In this document: positions 1 through 9,535 of the stretch, piece by piece
How the letters are laid out: every line of letters begins with the position of its first letter
Numbering within the stretch: the stretch's first letter is position 1
Source: an uncultured Pelagibacteraceae bacterium
GTDB taxonomy: Bacteria > Pseudomonadota > Alphaproteobacteria > Pelagibacterales > Pelagibacteraceae
Direction of reading: 5' to 3'
Assembly: GCA_902580135.1 (NCBI GenBank)
Contig: CACHJL010000005.1
Span: 1 to 48,360 of the forward strand
DNA length: 48,360 bases
Notes under the pieces: model-generated
Database searches by the model: none
The model's input: only the letters and a program-made list of their open reading frames with translations
What the model was told of the DNA's origin: nothing
Program-made: the position numbers and the translations under genes

Positions 1-63
1 TAAAATTAAACCTGTACTTGATTACTTATTAATTTTTTTTATTTCTATTAATATTTACTACTA

Positions 64-231
64 ATTTTACATAATTGCCCACGTTGTAATATCGCCTACT
101 ATAATCTTAGCCTATATCTTTATTTCAAATGTGAATAATAATATAAAAATTGGAATAGAGGGTGCTGGAATCGACGGAGTTTAAAGCGTTTATTTCTTCA
201 AAAAAAGGATATCAAGTAATATTATTTGATA
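64..231 (+). pseudogene. Relict 5' end and leader of a dadA-like oxidoreductase gene
   Basis: This stretch repeats the leader and first ~100 bases of the intact gene at 2663. From the GTG at 131 it reads MNNNIKIGIEGAGIDGV and then meets TAA where the intact gene has a Cys codon. Two further one-base deletions relative to the intact copy (one just after the stop, one in the A-run: 7 A against 8) break the frame. Similarity also covers about 60 bases upstream of the start codon, for example the TGTAATA-CGCCTA-TATAAT block, so leader and coding start were copied together. Similarity stops at about 231. It cannot encode a functional enzyme. The rest of 1-339 holds no gene I can support apart from the hairpin at 203-238. 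Confidence 0.8.
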
Positions 232-238
232 TCCTTTT
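203..238. terminator. Perfect 13-bp hairpin with T-rich tail
   Basis: The arms AAAAGGATATCAA (203-215) and TTGATATCCTTTT (226-238) are exact reverse complements around a 10-nt loop, flanked by A and T runs, so it can work as an intrinsic terminator in either direction. It lies in the tail of the dadA relict. The matching stretch of the intact gene (about 2737-2775) does not form the hairpin. It would isolate the amt gene from upstream transcription. Confidence 0.65.
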
Positions 239-339
239 ATTTTATTTAGAAAAAAAGAGATTAATTGATCTATTTTAATCTAAATAAATAAATATTTTTG
301 TTTTATATTTAAATTAGCTGCACTATATGTTTAAAAATT

Positions 340-2562
340 ATGGAACATGGAGCAATTTTAGATATTGATATTGGTTCAGTGAAATCATTTGTTGATACTC
401 TTTGGGTAATCGATTGCGCAATTCTTGTATTCATTATGCAAGCAGGTTTTATGTGTATGGAAACTGGGCTATCTAGACATAAAAATAGTATTAATGTAGC
501 TCTAAAAAATGCTGCTGATTTTGGAGTATCAGTTGTAATTTTTTGGTTATTTGGCTTTGGGATAATGTTTGGACAAAGCTTCAATGGACTTTTTGGAACT
601 GATTTATTTCTTTTTAAGACTGAAAAAGCAGAATATATGACTTATTTTGTATTTCAGGCGATGTTTGTTGCTACAGCTGCAACTATTATTTCAGGAGCAG
701 TAGCTGAACGAATGAAATTTGTTGGTTATTTAATCATTACAGTTCTTGCAACAGGTTTAATTTATCCACTCGTCGGTCATTGGGCATGGTCTTCAAGTTA
801 TCTTAATAACTTAGGTCAAACATCTGAAATGTGGGATGTTTTAAAAAACATGGGTGTATCTGGTGAGCAAATAGAAAATATTGATGCTGCTGTTGATATT
901 GCCAGAACTGGTGTCAATAAGGGCTGGCTATCAGAATTAGGTTTTATAGATTTTGCAGGAAGTACGATTGTACATTCGGTTGGAGGTTGGATGGCACTTT
1001 CGGCTGTTTTAATTTTAGGACCAAGAATTGGAAAGTACTCTGAAGCAAACAAAGGAAAATTTACAGGATCTAGTTTTCCATTAGCGGTACTTGGCACATT
1101 AATTTTATGGTTTGGTTGGTTTGGTTTTAATGGAGGAAGTAACGGAGCAATGGATGAAACCGTTCCTTTAATTTTAATTAATACATTTCTTGCAGCCGCA
1201 TTTGGATTGTTAACTGGATTAACAATTTCTTTTGTTATGTTTAAAAAACCAGATGCGTATTATGTAATATTAGGTCCATTAGCAGGATTAGTTGCAGTTA
1301 CTGCTGGATGCAATTCAATGACATCAGTCGCAGCTATATTTGTGGGAATTGTTGGTGCATTAATTGCTATTTTTATCAACGAACTTTTAAATAAATTTGA
1401 AATTGATGACGTTGTAGGCGCTATTCCAGTTCATTTAGCAGCAGGAATTTGGGGAACGCTGGCTGTTGGATTTTTTAGTGATTTAGAAATTTTAGATACA
1501 GGCTTAAATAGAATTGAACAAATAAAAGTTCAGTTTATTGGAGTTATTTCTATAGGAATATTTACATTTTCTATATCATATATTTTATTAAAAATAATAA
1601 ATTATTTTTATCCTTTAAGAGTGAGCCCTTTGCATGAAGAATTAGGTTTAAATATTGCAGAACATAATGCAACATCTGTTGAACATGATTTAATTTCAAT
1701 ATTAGAAAAACAATCAGAGTCTGGCGATTTAACAATTAGAGGACCGCAGGATCCATTTACAGCAGGAGGAGTAATAGGACTTTATTATAATAAACTGATG
1801 AGCAAACTAGAAAGTAGTGAAGCTCAAAAAGAAAAATGGAGAAATAGAATTTCCAATGAAGTTAAACTTGCAGTAAAAGTTCAAGAGAATTTTTTACCAA
1901 AAAGAAATTTGGAAAATTATCCAGTAAGTGGAATAAATATATCAGCAAGAGAAGTATCAGGTGATTTTTTTAGTTTTTATCCTCATAATGATAAAATTTA
2001 TTTTATAATTGCCGATGTGGCTGGAAAAGGTATTCACGCAGGAATGGTTATGGCAAAAGCTTCCACTTTATTTGAGATAATGGCTAGAGATGAGGTTGAT
2101 CCAGATGAAATGATGTTTCATATGAATAACGATTTATTTATAACAAAAACAGGAGGGATGTTTGTTACTGCAATTTTAGGTGAGTATAATATACTTAATA
2201 AAGATCTAAAGTGGGTAAATGGAGGCCACCAACCAGCAATAATTAGAGATAATAATGGAAATTATGAACAATATGTATCAAATTCACCACCTTTAGGCGT
2301 TATATCTCAAAAAAATAAATCAGTTTATAACCTACATAAAGAAAAATTGAATAATAACAGATTTTACTGTTTTACTGATGGACTATCAGAAAGTATGAAT
2401 GATGGAAAAGAGATAGGAGTTGAAGGTTCAATAAAAATTTTAGAAAATAATTACAATAAGGAATTAAAAAAACAACTATCTGATGCTGCAAATGAAGTTA
2501 TGAAAAATGAAGCAAATGAAAAATTGAGTGATGATTTAACAATTATTGCAATTGGAAAATAG
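340..2562 (+). CDS. Ammonium transporter fused to a SpoIIE-type PP2C phosphatase
   Basis: The N-terminal ~430 residues are an Amt/Mep/Rh ammonium channel with about 11 membrane segments. Amt landmarks include FAGSTIVHSVGG, with a conserved pore His, and VHLAAGIWGT with the second pore His. A short cytoplasmic linker (about 430-500) leads into a C-terminal SpoIIE/RsbU phosphatase domain (about 500-740) with SGDFFSF, ADVAGKGIHAGM, FTDGLSES and DDLTIIAIG, the metal-binding Asp motifs of the family. The protein is likely in the inner membrane and couples ammonium passage or sensing to dephosphorylation of a Ser/Thr partner such as an anti-sigma antagonist; no such partner is encoded in the window. 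No clear Shine-Dalgarno precedes the ATG. At 740 aa it is well over the ~400-450 aa of plain Amt proteins. Confidence 0.93.
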   Translation: MEHGAILDIDIGSVKSFVDTLWVIDCAILVFIMQAGFMCMETGLSRHKNSINVALKNAADFGVSVVIFWLFGFGIMFGQSFNGLFGTDLFLFKTEKAEYMTYFVFQAMFVATAATIISGAVAERMKFVGYLIITVLATGLIYPLVGHWAWSSSYLNNLGQTSEMWDVLKNMGVSGEQIENIDAAVDIARTGVNKGWLSELGFIDFAGSTIVHSVGGWMALSAVLILGPRIGKYSEANKGKFTGSSFPLAVLGTLILWFGWFGFNGGSNGAMDETVPLILINTFLAAAFGLLTGLTISFVMFKKPDAYYVILGPLAGLVAVTAGCNSMTSVAAIFVGIVGALIAIFINELLNKFEIDDVVGAIPVHLAAGIWGTLAVGFFSDLEILDTGLNRIEQIKVQFIGVISIGIFTFSISYILLKIINYFYPLRVSPLHEELGLNIAEHNATSVEHDLISILEKQSESGDLTIRGPQDPFTAGGVIGLYYNKLMSKLESSEAQKEKWRNRISNEVKLAVKVQENFLPKRNLENYPVSGINISAREVSGDFFSFYPHNDKIYFIIADVAGKGIHAGMVMAKASTLFEIMARDEVDPDEMMFHMNNDLFITKTGGMFVTAILGEYNILNKDLKWVNGGHQPAIIRDNNGNYEQYVSNSPPLGVISQKNKSVYNLHKEKLNNNRFYCFTDGLSESMNDGKEIGVEGSIKILENNYNKELKKQLSDAANEVMKNEANEKLSDDLTIIAIGK

Positions 2563-2662
2563 TAAAATTTTTTACTTTATGTATTTTTTCATGTAAATTT
2601 ATAATTAAGGGCGCGCTGTAATAACGCCTATTATAATTATAACCTTTATTTATATTTGGAGA

Positions 2663-3901
2663 GTGAATAATAATATAAAAGTTGGAATTATTGGTGCGGG
2701 AATACAAGGGGTTTGTAGCGCTCTGTTTCTTCAAAAAAAAGGATACCAAGTAACTTTATTTGATCGTGATGAACCTGGTAATGCTGCTTCATATGGTAAT
2801 GCGGGTCATTTTTCTCCTTATGCTTCTGTTTCTCTAAATCGAACAGATATACTCTCAGACGTTCCAGCTATGTTAATTAGTTCACGAGGCCCTTTGGCTT
2901 TGAAATGGAATTATGTTCACAAGATGATCCCGTGGTTTGCAAGATTTGTTATGAATTGTGGACAAAACAAAATGATGCATACAGCAAAATACATGCATCA
3001 AATTTTAGATCAGTCTCTCCCTGCTTTTGATGAATTATTTGATGAAATTGATTTAGAGGGCTTGGTTGAAAGCAATGGGATTCTTTATGTCTGGACAAAT
3101 AAAAGTGCAAAAAGTAGAGAGCTTGAAATTAGAATTCGAGAAGAACTTGGTGTTAAGCAACAATTAGTTAATTCAAAAGAAATTCATGACTTAGAACCTA
3201 ACCTAAAACCATTTTATGATAACGGAGTTTTCTATGATTATGCAAGACATGCAAGAAACCCTAAAAAAATTCTAATTAAATTGTTTGAGAATTTTTTACA
3301 AAAGGGAGGAAAATTTTTAAAATTAAATATACAAAATATTGATTTTGATGAAAACAAACCGGTATTAAGATCTGAAACACAAAGATTTATATTTGATAAA
3401 TTATTAATTGCTTGTGGTGCTTTTTCAAAAAAATTAACTGATAAATTACATGAAAGTATCCCACTTGATACTGAAAGAGGTTATCATGTTCACTTTAAGG
3501 ATTGTGATCATCTAATTTCAAGACCTGTAGTTTATGCTGACCGTGGATTTGGTATGACACCAATGGAACAGGGATTAAGAGTTGTCGGAACGGTTGAATT
3601 TGGCGGACTTAAAAATCCTTTATCTAAATCGAGAATAAAGAATTTAATTTTAAATGCAAAAGATATGTTAGATGGATTGCCGGAGCATAAAGATGAATGG
3701 TTAGGTTTCAGGCCTTCATTACCAGATTTTCTTCCTGTTATTGGTCCTTCAAAAAATTATAAAAATGTATTTTATTCTTTTGGTCACCACCATCTAGGAT
3801 GGACTTTAGGTGCTATTTCAGGAAAAATAATTTCAAACATAATTGCTGAAGATAAAACCAATTTAGATTTAGAACCTTATAAATCAATACGTTTTGCTTG
3901 A
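2663..3901 (+). CDS. dadA: FAD-dependent D-amino-acid dehydrogenase-like oxidoreductase (DadA family)
   Basis: A 412-aa DAO-fold flavoprotein. The N-terminal dinucleotide-binding motif GAGIQG (residues 11-16) is followed by the DadA-like signature GNAASYGNAG, and a C-terminal SFGHHHLGWTLG matches the FAD-contacting end of DadA. The family oxidatively deaminates D-amino acids or related amines and passes electrons to the respiratory chain, usually at the inner-membrane face. The start is a GTG with GGAGA just upstream; the same GTG and leader are repeated in the relict at 131. The gene directly follows the ammonium-transporter fusion, consistent with a nitrogen-assimilation role. The substrate cannot be read from the sequence, so the symbol denotes the family. 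Confidence 0.85.
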   Translation: MNNNIKVGIIGAGIQGVCSALFLQKKGYQVTLFDRDEPGNAASYGNAGHFSPYASVSLNRTDILSDVPAMLISSRGPLALKWNYVHKMIPWFARFVMNCGQNKMMHTAKYMHQILDQSLPAFDELFDEIDLEGLVESNGILYVWTNKSAKSRELEIRIREELGVKQQLVNSKEIHDLEPNLKPFYDNGVFYDYARHARNPKKILIKLFENFLQKGGKFLKLNIQNIDFDENKPVLRSETQRFIFDKLLIACGAFSKKLTDKLHESIPLDTERGYHVHFKDCDHLISRPVVYADRGFGMTPMEQGLRVVGTVEFGGLKNPLSKSRIKNLILNAKDMLDGLPEHKDEWLGFRPSLPDFLPVIGPSKNYKNVFYSFGHHHLGWTLGAISGKIISNIIAEDKTNLDLEPYKSIRFA

Positions 3902-3988
3902 TAATTATTAATAGATTAGTATTCATTTCGGGCATAAAATTAAAATATATATTTTTAAATAATTAATTAATTATATGATCTTAATAAG

Positions 3989-6900
3989 ATGAAATTTCCA
4001 AAAATTCTTTATTTTATATTATTTTTAGTATTGCCATCTTCTTTTGCAAATGCAAAACCAATGCCTCCTGGAACAGGAAATGCAGTTCCTGCAAATATTT
4101 TATTTTTAATCGATAAATCTCAGAGTATGCATGATCATGCAAGTGGAAATAATAAGACAAAAAATATGAGACCACCAACTGATCTTGCTGGCAGAGGTGA
4201 TGGAAATTATTTTGTATCTGGTGTAGACGAAAGTGGAATTTACTATTGGAATGCAGATCAGAATCAAATTAATACAACGAAAACAATATTTAAAGGAAAT
4301 ACTTGGAGAGCCCATTCTGGGAAAAAAAATGGTATGGGTTCACCTGTCCAAATTGAATACCATGAAGGAAAAGAATTGATTTATGGTTTATCAGACTCAC
4401 GGGATATAGGAATGGGAACTGGTTGTGCTGCAGGTGGTTTTGTAGCTTATACAATTGATCCTGCCAAAGGGGTAGGATCTAAAAAAAAAAAGGAGAAAGA
4501 ATCTGTCAATTATTTTACTGGAGTAAATACTTCCAGACCAGGTGATTTTCCTGTTAATGGAGTAACATTTTGCAATAAAGCTCAAACAGATTCCAACGGA
4601 AGCCGTCCATGGGTATTCTTGGGAAAAACAGCAATGGCTATGCATGGAAACAAACTTTGGTTGGTAACAGCCGAAACTCCCAATATAAATGATTCTTCTG
4701 AGAACGGTATGCTTGTTGTAGATATCGACTCAAGTGCATCAAACTTAGGATGGGGAACTGATTTTGAATGTACGCAAAAACTAGAAGCTTATAAATATTT
4801 TAATGAGTCCATTGATGTTGTTGAAGAAGAAGGTGTCTTGTACATGTATAGCAAAGACAATACCTCAAGAGCTGGACAAATATTAAAACAAAAACTTGAT
4901 GCAGATGGATGTATAGATACAAGTAGCGGACCTCAATATACAAGTTGGAATAATTCAGCAAATGCGGATCAGTGTGGATCAAGCAATAAAGGAGGAGCTA
5001 GCATCGTAGTCAAAGATAAAAAAATTTATACAACAGGTTTTTTTTCACATACAGTTTGCAAATATAGTTTTTTAGAAAATTCTATAACTTTAGAAAAGAA
5101 GGTAGGAGTTAGCGATTCATTCTCTACAAATGATGCGAGTAACTCAAATGTTTATATGCAATACCCTATGGGTATTGACTTTGGTAACGGGAGCGCAAAT
5201 CATAAAAATACTTTATTTGTTGTAAATAGAGGAAGAATGGAAGTTACAATGTTAGATAAAGATAATCTAACATACAAAGATCATTTTGGAGAGACAGGTG
5301 TATCCCTTTTTCAGGGAGCAAAAGAGGCAATAAGTTTTGTTTTAAACGATTCAGCCACAACTCAACAAGCAAATTTTGGATTAGGATTTTGGCATGATTC
5401 AAAAGGAAAATTTTCTGGTTTTAAATTAGATTCAAATGGCAATGTAGATTATTCAAAACCATCATATTGTCACACACACGCATGTTTAAATGTAGGTATT
5501 AATCAAAAAGGTGCTCAGCAAATTTTGGAACTTTTTGAAAGAGACGATATTCACTTGGGTTATAATACGAAATCTAAAGGCTTTAGAAATATAATTCATC
5601 AATATTTCAATCATAGTAATAAAGTATTTAATCCATATAGAGAAAATTTAGCATGTCAAACAACAGCAATAATTATAATTGGTGATGGAGAAATCGCTAA
5701 AGATTGGTCTGACACTAAAGGCATAATTCAAGCACTAAATAATAAAAAAAATCCAATTTTAACTTTTTCAGTAGGGTATGGAAAAGATGTTTATAATAGC
5801 AATAAAGCAAAAAATATTTTTAGAGAATTTGCTACAGCCGGAGGAACAGAAGATCCAGCAAATGGATTAAAAGGTTTTTATATTGCTGAAACTCCTGCAG
5901 ATCTAAAAAAAGTAACTGACACTATTGTTCAGAGTATTATATCTCAACAAGTAGTTTTTTCAGCACCAAGTATTTCAAGTGAAATAAAACGTAGTGGAGA
6001 ATTATTTCAAGCAAAATTTGAGAATAGAACTAATAAAGAATGGTTTGGAACTATAATAAAAACAAGTCTTGTTGGAGGTACTGGAGCAGCAAGTACTTCT
6101 AATCAACAGTGGGATGCTGCAGAAGTAATGAGAAGCAAAACTCCAGATAATAGAAAAATATGGACTTCATTACCTAATAGTTCAGGCATAAATAATTTTC
6201 ATAAAAACAATGTAGACGACATAAGAAACCTTTTAACTCTACAAGGAAATGTAATTAATGAATATCACAGAAAAACTGAAGATACCTCAGCTTCTAATTT
6301 GCACAGATGCAAGAATAGCAGTGGTGTCAAAGATGGCGTTATATTAGATGAAGATGTAGGGATAATTAATTTTGTAAGAGGAGAAGATTATTTTGATTAT
6401 GATCATGATTGTGATTTAGCTGAACCAAGAATGAGAATAGATAAAAAAAATGGTACGCAAATTATAAGCATGATGGCAGATATTTATAACTCAACATTAC
6501 TAATTATTGGAGATCCAAAAGCAGCAGTAGAATCTACAAGTACTTTGTCTGAGGCATACTATAGAGCAAGTAATAATTATTCTGGCTGGGCATCAGGAAT
6601 GATTAATAGAAAAGAAGTAATTTATGGATCTGCCAACAATGGTGTTCTTCATGCATTTGACAGTGCTACTGGAGAAGAGCTTTGGGGATTTGTGCCGCCA
6701 TTAATAATACCTAAACTTCCATTAATTATAAATGGTAGTTTAAATCAACCTACTAGCGGTGGAACTGCACCTAAATTTTTATTAGATGGTTCTCCAATAG
6801 CTCATGACACTTATTTCAAACATCCAATTTTGAGTCCAAATACTGAGAATTGGTATACTTTATTAATGGTTCCTTATGGAAGAGCAGGAGCAGGTTTCTC

Positions 6901-8566
6901 ATTAATAGATGTAAGTGATCCAACAAATCCTCTTCATTTATATTCCATATTAAATGACTCAATTGGTCAAAAAATTATCAGAGTTGATCATACAGGACAA
7001 ATTTCACAATATCCTTATACAACTACAAGATTAAATGAATCAGATTTTGAAGAAATTCAAGCAGTTAAAACAAACGGTAGTACAGATTATACTTGTAATG
7101 CTTCTACAACGAATGGTTGCTATAAAGGTAAAACCTTAACTTTAAAATCTCAATTAATTGATAAAACAAATACAAGTATCTCTGTGAATGGTGTTGATGT
7201 TACATCTACTACTACAATTACACAGACGTTAGGAGATACAATTTTAACTTTTGCAAATGATATCACTCATAGCTTACAAGCCTCAGATCTAGGAGGAATT
7301 GTAGATTCTGTTAGAATTGTTGAACTTGGACCAATATCTTCTTTTGGTGCAGAATACGATTACAGACGTTTAGGTGAAACATGGGCTTCACCACGTGTCT
7401 TTAGAATGCCAAACAATGGTCCTGGAGATAGCAATGTTAGAGATGACGAATATGTAGCTGTAATGCCAGGTGGTTTTGGAAATTTTAATCCACAAATTGG
7501 TTCAAATCTTTACGTTATAGATTGGACAACTGGTAAAGTAAAAAAAGAAATTAGAATTACTGATAAAGAATACGATAGCACTACACAAAATGATATTGTC
7601 AATTCAACGCCTTCAACACCTGTAGTTATAACTGCAGATGCTGCGAAAGAAGCTTACAGTGGTGCACTTGTATATGTGAACGATATTGAAGGAAAAATTA
7701 CTAAAATTAACCTAACAAATATGAGTGGATCTTATGCCTTAGACCAAACAACTGGTACAGTTAGTCAAAACGCTAGCACAACTAGCCAAACCGTAGGAAC
7801 AGCAAATACTACCGGACCTAGTATTGCACTTTATGACAGTTACACATTTTTTGATGTAGATGTTTCAACTCTAACAAACAATAGATACATGTATCATTCA
7901 TTAGATGCTGGTATAGGTGTAAAAACTAATAAACTTTGGTTGTTTGGTGGAACTGGAGATTATATGAATTTAAATGACGCAATGGTTGATAAATCAAAAG
8001 TTAACAATGTCATGTTTGGAATAAAAGATAAATTTTTTCCTTACTTTGGATCTGAAAAATCTGGGGGTGTTACAAATATAGATAACTTATCTAAATGTAA
8101 AAATATGACTGGTAAAACTACAGACTGCCCAGACATATCTGATAGAGGATGGTATGTTGAATTGGATAATGAAAAAAAAGTAACATCAGAACCTACTTTA
8201 GCTAGTAACGTTGTGTACTATCCTATTTACAAACCTATAAAGAATGATCCGACAAAATGTGGTGCTGGAGACGCATATATTTGTGCATATGATGCTGATT
8301 GTGGAAGAAATTTATCTAGTGATTTAGCTGAAGCAAATAAAGGTATTGTTCAAAGTAACCCTGGAGCAGCCGGAACCGCTACTAGTCCCGTGTCGTGTTA
8401 TTATGTAGGAGAAGGAGTGCTTTCAAAAATAGTTTCTTTTGGTGCAAAATTATATGCCAATATTTCTGGAACATCCATAAATACAAATAAAAAAGATATT
8501 GTGGTTTTAAATGCAATAGATACAGGTCTAGTAAATTATAGATCGAGCTGGAGACAAAATTTCTAG
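3989..8566 (+). CDS. pilY1: PilY1-like type IV pilus tip adhesin with vWA domain
   Basis: A 1525-aa secreted protein with a signal peptide (residues 1-22, ending SFANA). A vWA strand carries the MIDAS motif D-K-S-Q-S near residue 42, but the rest of the vWA fold (FQGAKEAISFVL, ...IIIIGDGE, LTFSVGYG) resumes only near residue 437 and ends near 653. The ~370 residues between resemble an NHL-type propeller (repeats such as LVVDIDSS, LFVVNRGRMEVTMLD). The C-terminal half is the PilY1 propeller with YGSANNGVLHAFDSATGEE and later VYVNDIEGKITKINL. PilY1 proteins sit at type IV pilus tips and act in adhesion and pilus extension. No pilins or minor pilins are adjacent. An 11-A homopolymer at 4481-4491 lies within the coding sequence. 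Confidence 0.88.
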   Translation: MKFPKILYFILFLVLPSSFANAKPMPPGTGNAVPANILFLIDKSQSMHDHASGNNKTKNMRPPTDLAGRGDGNYFVSGVDESGIYYWNADQNQINTTKTIFKGNTWRAHSGKKNGMGSPVQIEYHEGKELIYGLSDSRDIGMGTGCAAGGFVAYTIDPAKGVGSKKKKEKESVNYFTGVNTSRPGDFPVNGVTFCNKAQTDSNGSRPWVFLGKTAMAMHGNKLWLVTAETPNINDSSENGMLVVDIDSSASNLGWGTDFECTQKLEAYKYFNESIDVVEEEGVLYMYSKDNTSRAGQILKQKLDADGCIDTSSGPQYTSWNNSANADQCGSSNKGGASIVVKDKKIYTTGFFSHTVCKYSFLENSITLEKKVGVSDSFSTNDASNSNVYMQYPMGIDFGNGSANHKNTLFVVNRGRMEVTMLDKDNLTYKDHFGETGVSLFQGAKEAISFVLNDSATTQQANFGLGFWHDSKGKFSGFKLDSNGNVDYSKPSYCHTHACLNVGINQKGAQQILELFERDDIHLGYNTKSKGFRNIIHQYFNHSNKVFNPYRENLACQTTAIIIIGDGEIAKDWSDTKGIIQALNNKKNPILTFSVGYGKDVYNSNKAKNIFREFATAGGTEDPANGLKGFYIAETPADLKKVTDTIVQSIISQQVVFSAPSISSEIKRSGELFQAKFENRTNKEWFGTIIKTSLVGGTGAASTSNQQWDAAEVMRSKTPDNRKIWTSLPNSSGINNFHKNNVDDIRNLLTLQGNVINEYHRKTEDTSASNLHRCKNSSGVKDGVILDEDVGIINFVRGEDYFDYDHDCDLAEPRMRIDKKNGTQIISMMADIYNSTLLIIGDPKAAVESTSTLSEAYYRASNNYSGWASGMINRKEVIYGSANNGVLHAFDSATGEELWGFVPPLIIPKLPLIINGSLNQPTSGGTAPKFLLDGSPIAHDTYFKHPILSPNTENWYTLLMVPYGRAGAGFSLIDVSDPTNPLHLYSILNDSIGQKIIRVDHTGQISQYPYTTTRLNESDFEEIQAVKTNGSTDYTCNASTTNGCYKGKTLTLKSQLIDKTNTSISVNGVDVTSTTTITQTLGDTILTFANDITHSLQASDLGGIVDSVRIVELGPISSFGAEYDYRRLGETWASPRVFRMPNNGPGDSNVRDDEYVAVMPGGFGNFNPQIGSNLYVIDWTTGKVKKEIRITDKEYDSTTQNDIVNSTPSTPVVITADAAKEAYSGALVYVNDIEGKITKINLTNMSGSYALDQTTGTVSQNASTTSQTVGTANTTGPSIALYDSYTFFDVDVSTLTNNRYMYHSLDAGIGVKTNKLWLFGGTGDYMNLNDAMVDKSKVNNVMFGIKDKFFPYFGSEKSGGVTNIDNLSKCKNMTGKTTDCPDISDRGWYVELDNEKKVTSEPTLASNVVYYPIYKPIKNDPTKCGAGDAYICAYDADCGRNLSSDLAEANKGIVQSNPGAAGTATSPVSCYYVGEGVLSKIVSFGAKLYANISGTSINTNKKDIVVLNAIDTGLVNYRSSWRQNF

Positions 8567-8620
8567 TATAAATATTAGCTAAAATATTTATTATTATTTT
8601 AAATTTATTTTTTAACAATC

Positions 8621-9535
8621 ATGAACAAGATAATTTTTACTAACAACAATTATAAGGCCTATATTTTATTAACATTAACAGCGTTATTTTGGTCTGGAAA
8701 TTTTATTGTTGGAAAAGCTGCAAGTATTTACGAAATACCACCTTTTTCATTAAACTTTTATAGATGGTTGTTTGCTTTTGCAATATTATTTCCATTTACC
8801 TATAAAGAAATTATTGAGAATAAAAAATATATTTTAGAAAATCTAAGTTTTTTTATTATTTTGGGAATAACCAGTATTACAATCTTTAATTCAATTGTTT
8901 ACTACTCACTTTACCATACCCAAGTTATTAGCGGTGTATTAATGATTTCAACAATTCCTGTCTGGATAATGTTTATTGCTTCATTATTAAAAATAGAAAA
9001 AACTAATATATTTCAAATTATAGGGGTGATTTTATCTTTAACAGGAGTTATTTTTATAATTACTAAAGCAGACTTAGAATTAATTAAAAATTTAGATTTT
9101 AATAAAGGGGATTTATCGATGGTAGTTGCTATGTTTTCATGGGCAATCTATTCAGCTTTACTAAGAAAAAAAACTTACAAAATTTCACAAATAGCACTAT
9201 TAGAAGTTATAATAATTTGTGGTTTCGTTTTTTTAATTCCAGTTTATTTTATAGAAATGAGTTTGGGTTACAAAGTTATTTTGAATATACCATTTATTTT
9301 AACTCTTTCTTATGTTGTTTTATTTCCTGGAATAATTGCATTTTTATTTTGGATTAAAGGAATTGCTTTTATTGGGGCAAATAGAGCAGGTGTATTTTTA
9401 CATTTGATGCCAATATTTGGTGCCATTATGGCTATAATAATTTTCAATGAAAAATTTATGCTTTACCATTTTCTTGGGGCAATATTTATAATTGTAGGGA
9501 TCGTTCTTTCAAATAGAAATAAAAAAAATGCTTAA
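8621..9535 (+). CDS. EamA/DMT-family membrane exporter
   Basis: A 304-aa protein of about ten hydrophobic segments arranged as two EamA repeats; the first begins LTLTALFWSGNFIVGKAAS, the typical drug/metabolite transporter opening. It ends in a lysine-rich tail (NRNKKNA). The family exports or exchanges small metabolites, amino acids or purines; no substrate can be inferred. Its last 8 bases overlap the next gene, a hydroxyacid dehydrogenase, so the two are translationally coupled. Two more EamA proteins occur at 27085 and 34717. Confidence 0.9.
   Translation: MNKIIFTNNNYKAYILLTLTALFWSGNFIVGKAASIYEIPPFSLNFYRWLFAFAILFPFTYKEIIENKKYILENLSFFIILGITSITIFNSIVYYSLYHTQVISGVLMISTIPVWIMFIASLLKIEKTNIFQIIGVILSLTGVIFIITKADLELIKNLDFNKGDLSMVVAMFSWAIYSALLRKKTYKISQIALLEVIIICGFVFLIPVYFIEMSLGYKVILNIPFILTLSYVVLFPGIIAFLFWIKGIAFIGANRAGVFLHLMPIFGAIMAIIIFNEKFMLYHFLGAIFIIVGIVLSNRNKKNA

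Noticed and set aside
309..584. 91-aa antisense frame at the start of the ammonium transporter gene
   Set aside because: It lies opposite the clear Amt N-terminal helices and has no family features or ribosome binding site.
9139..9357. 72-aa frame inside the EamA exporter gene
   Set aside because: It is an out-of-frame shadow of membrane-helix codons with no start signal.
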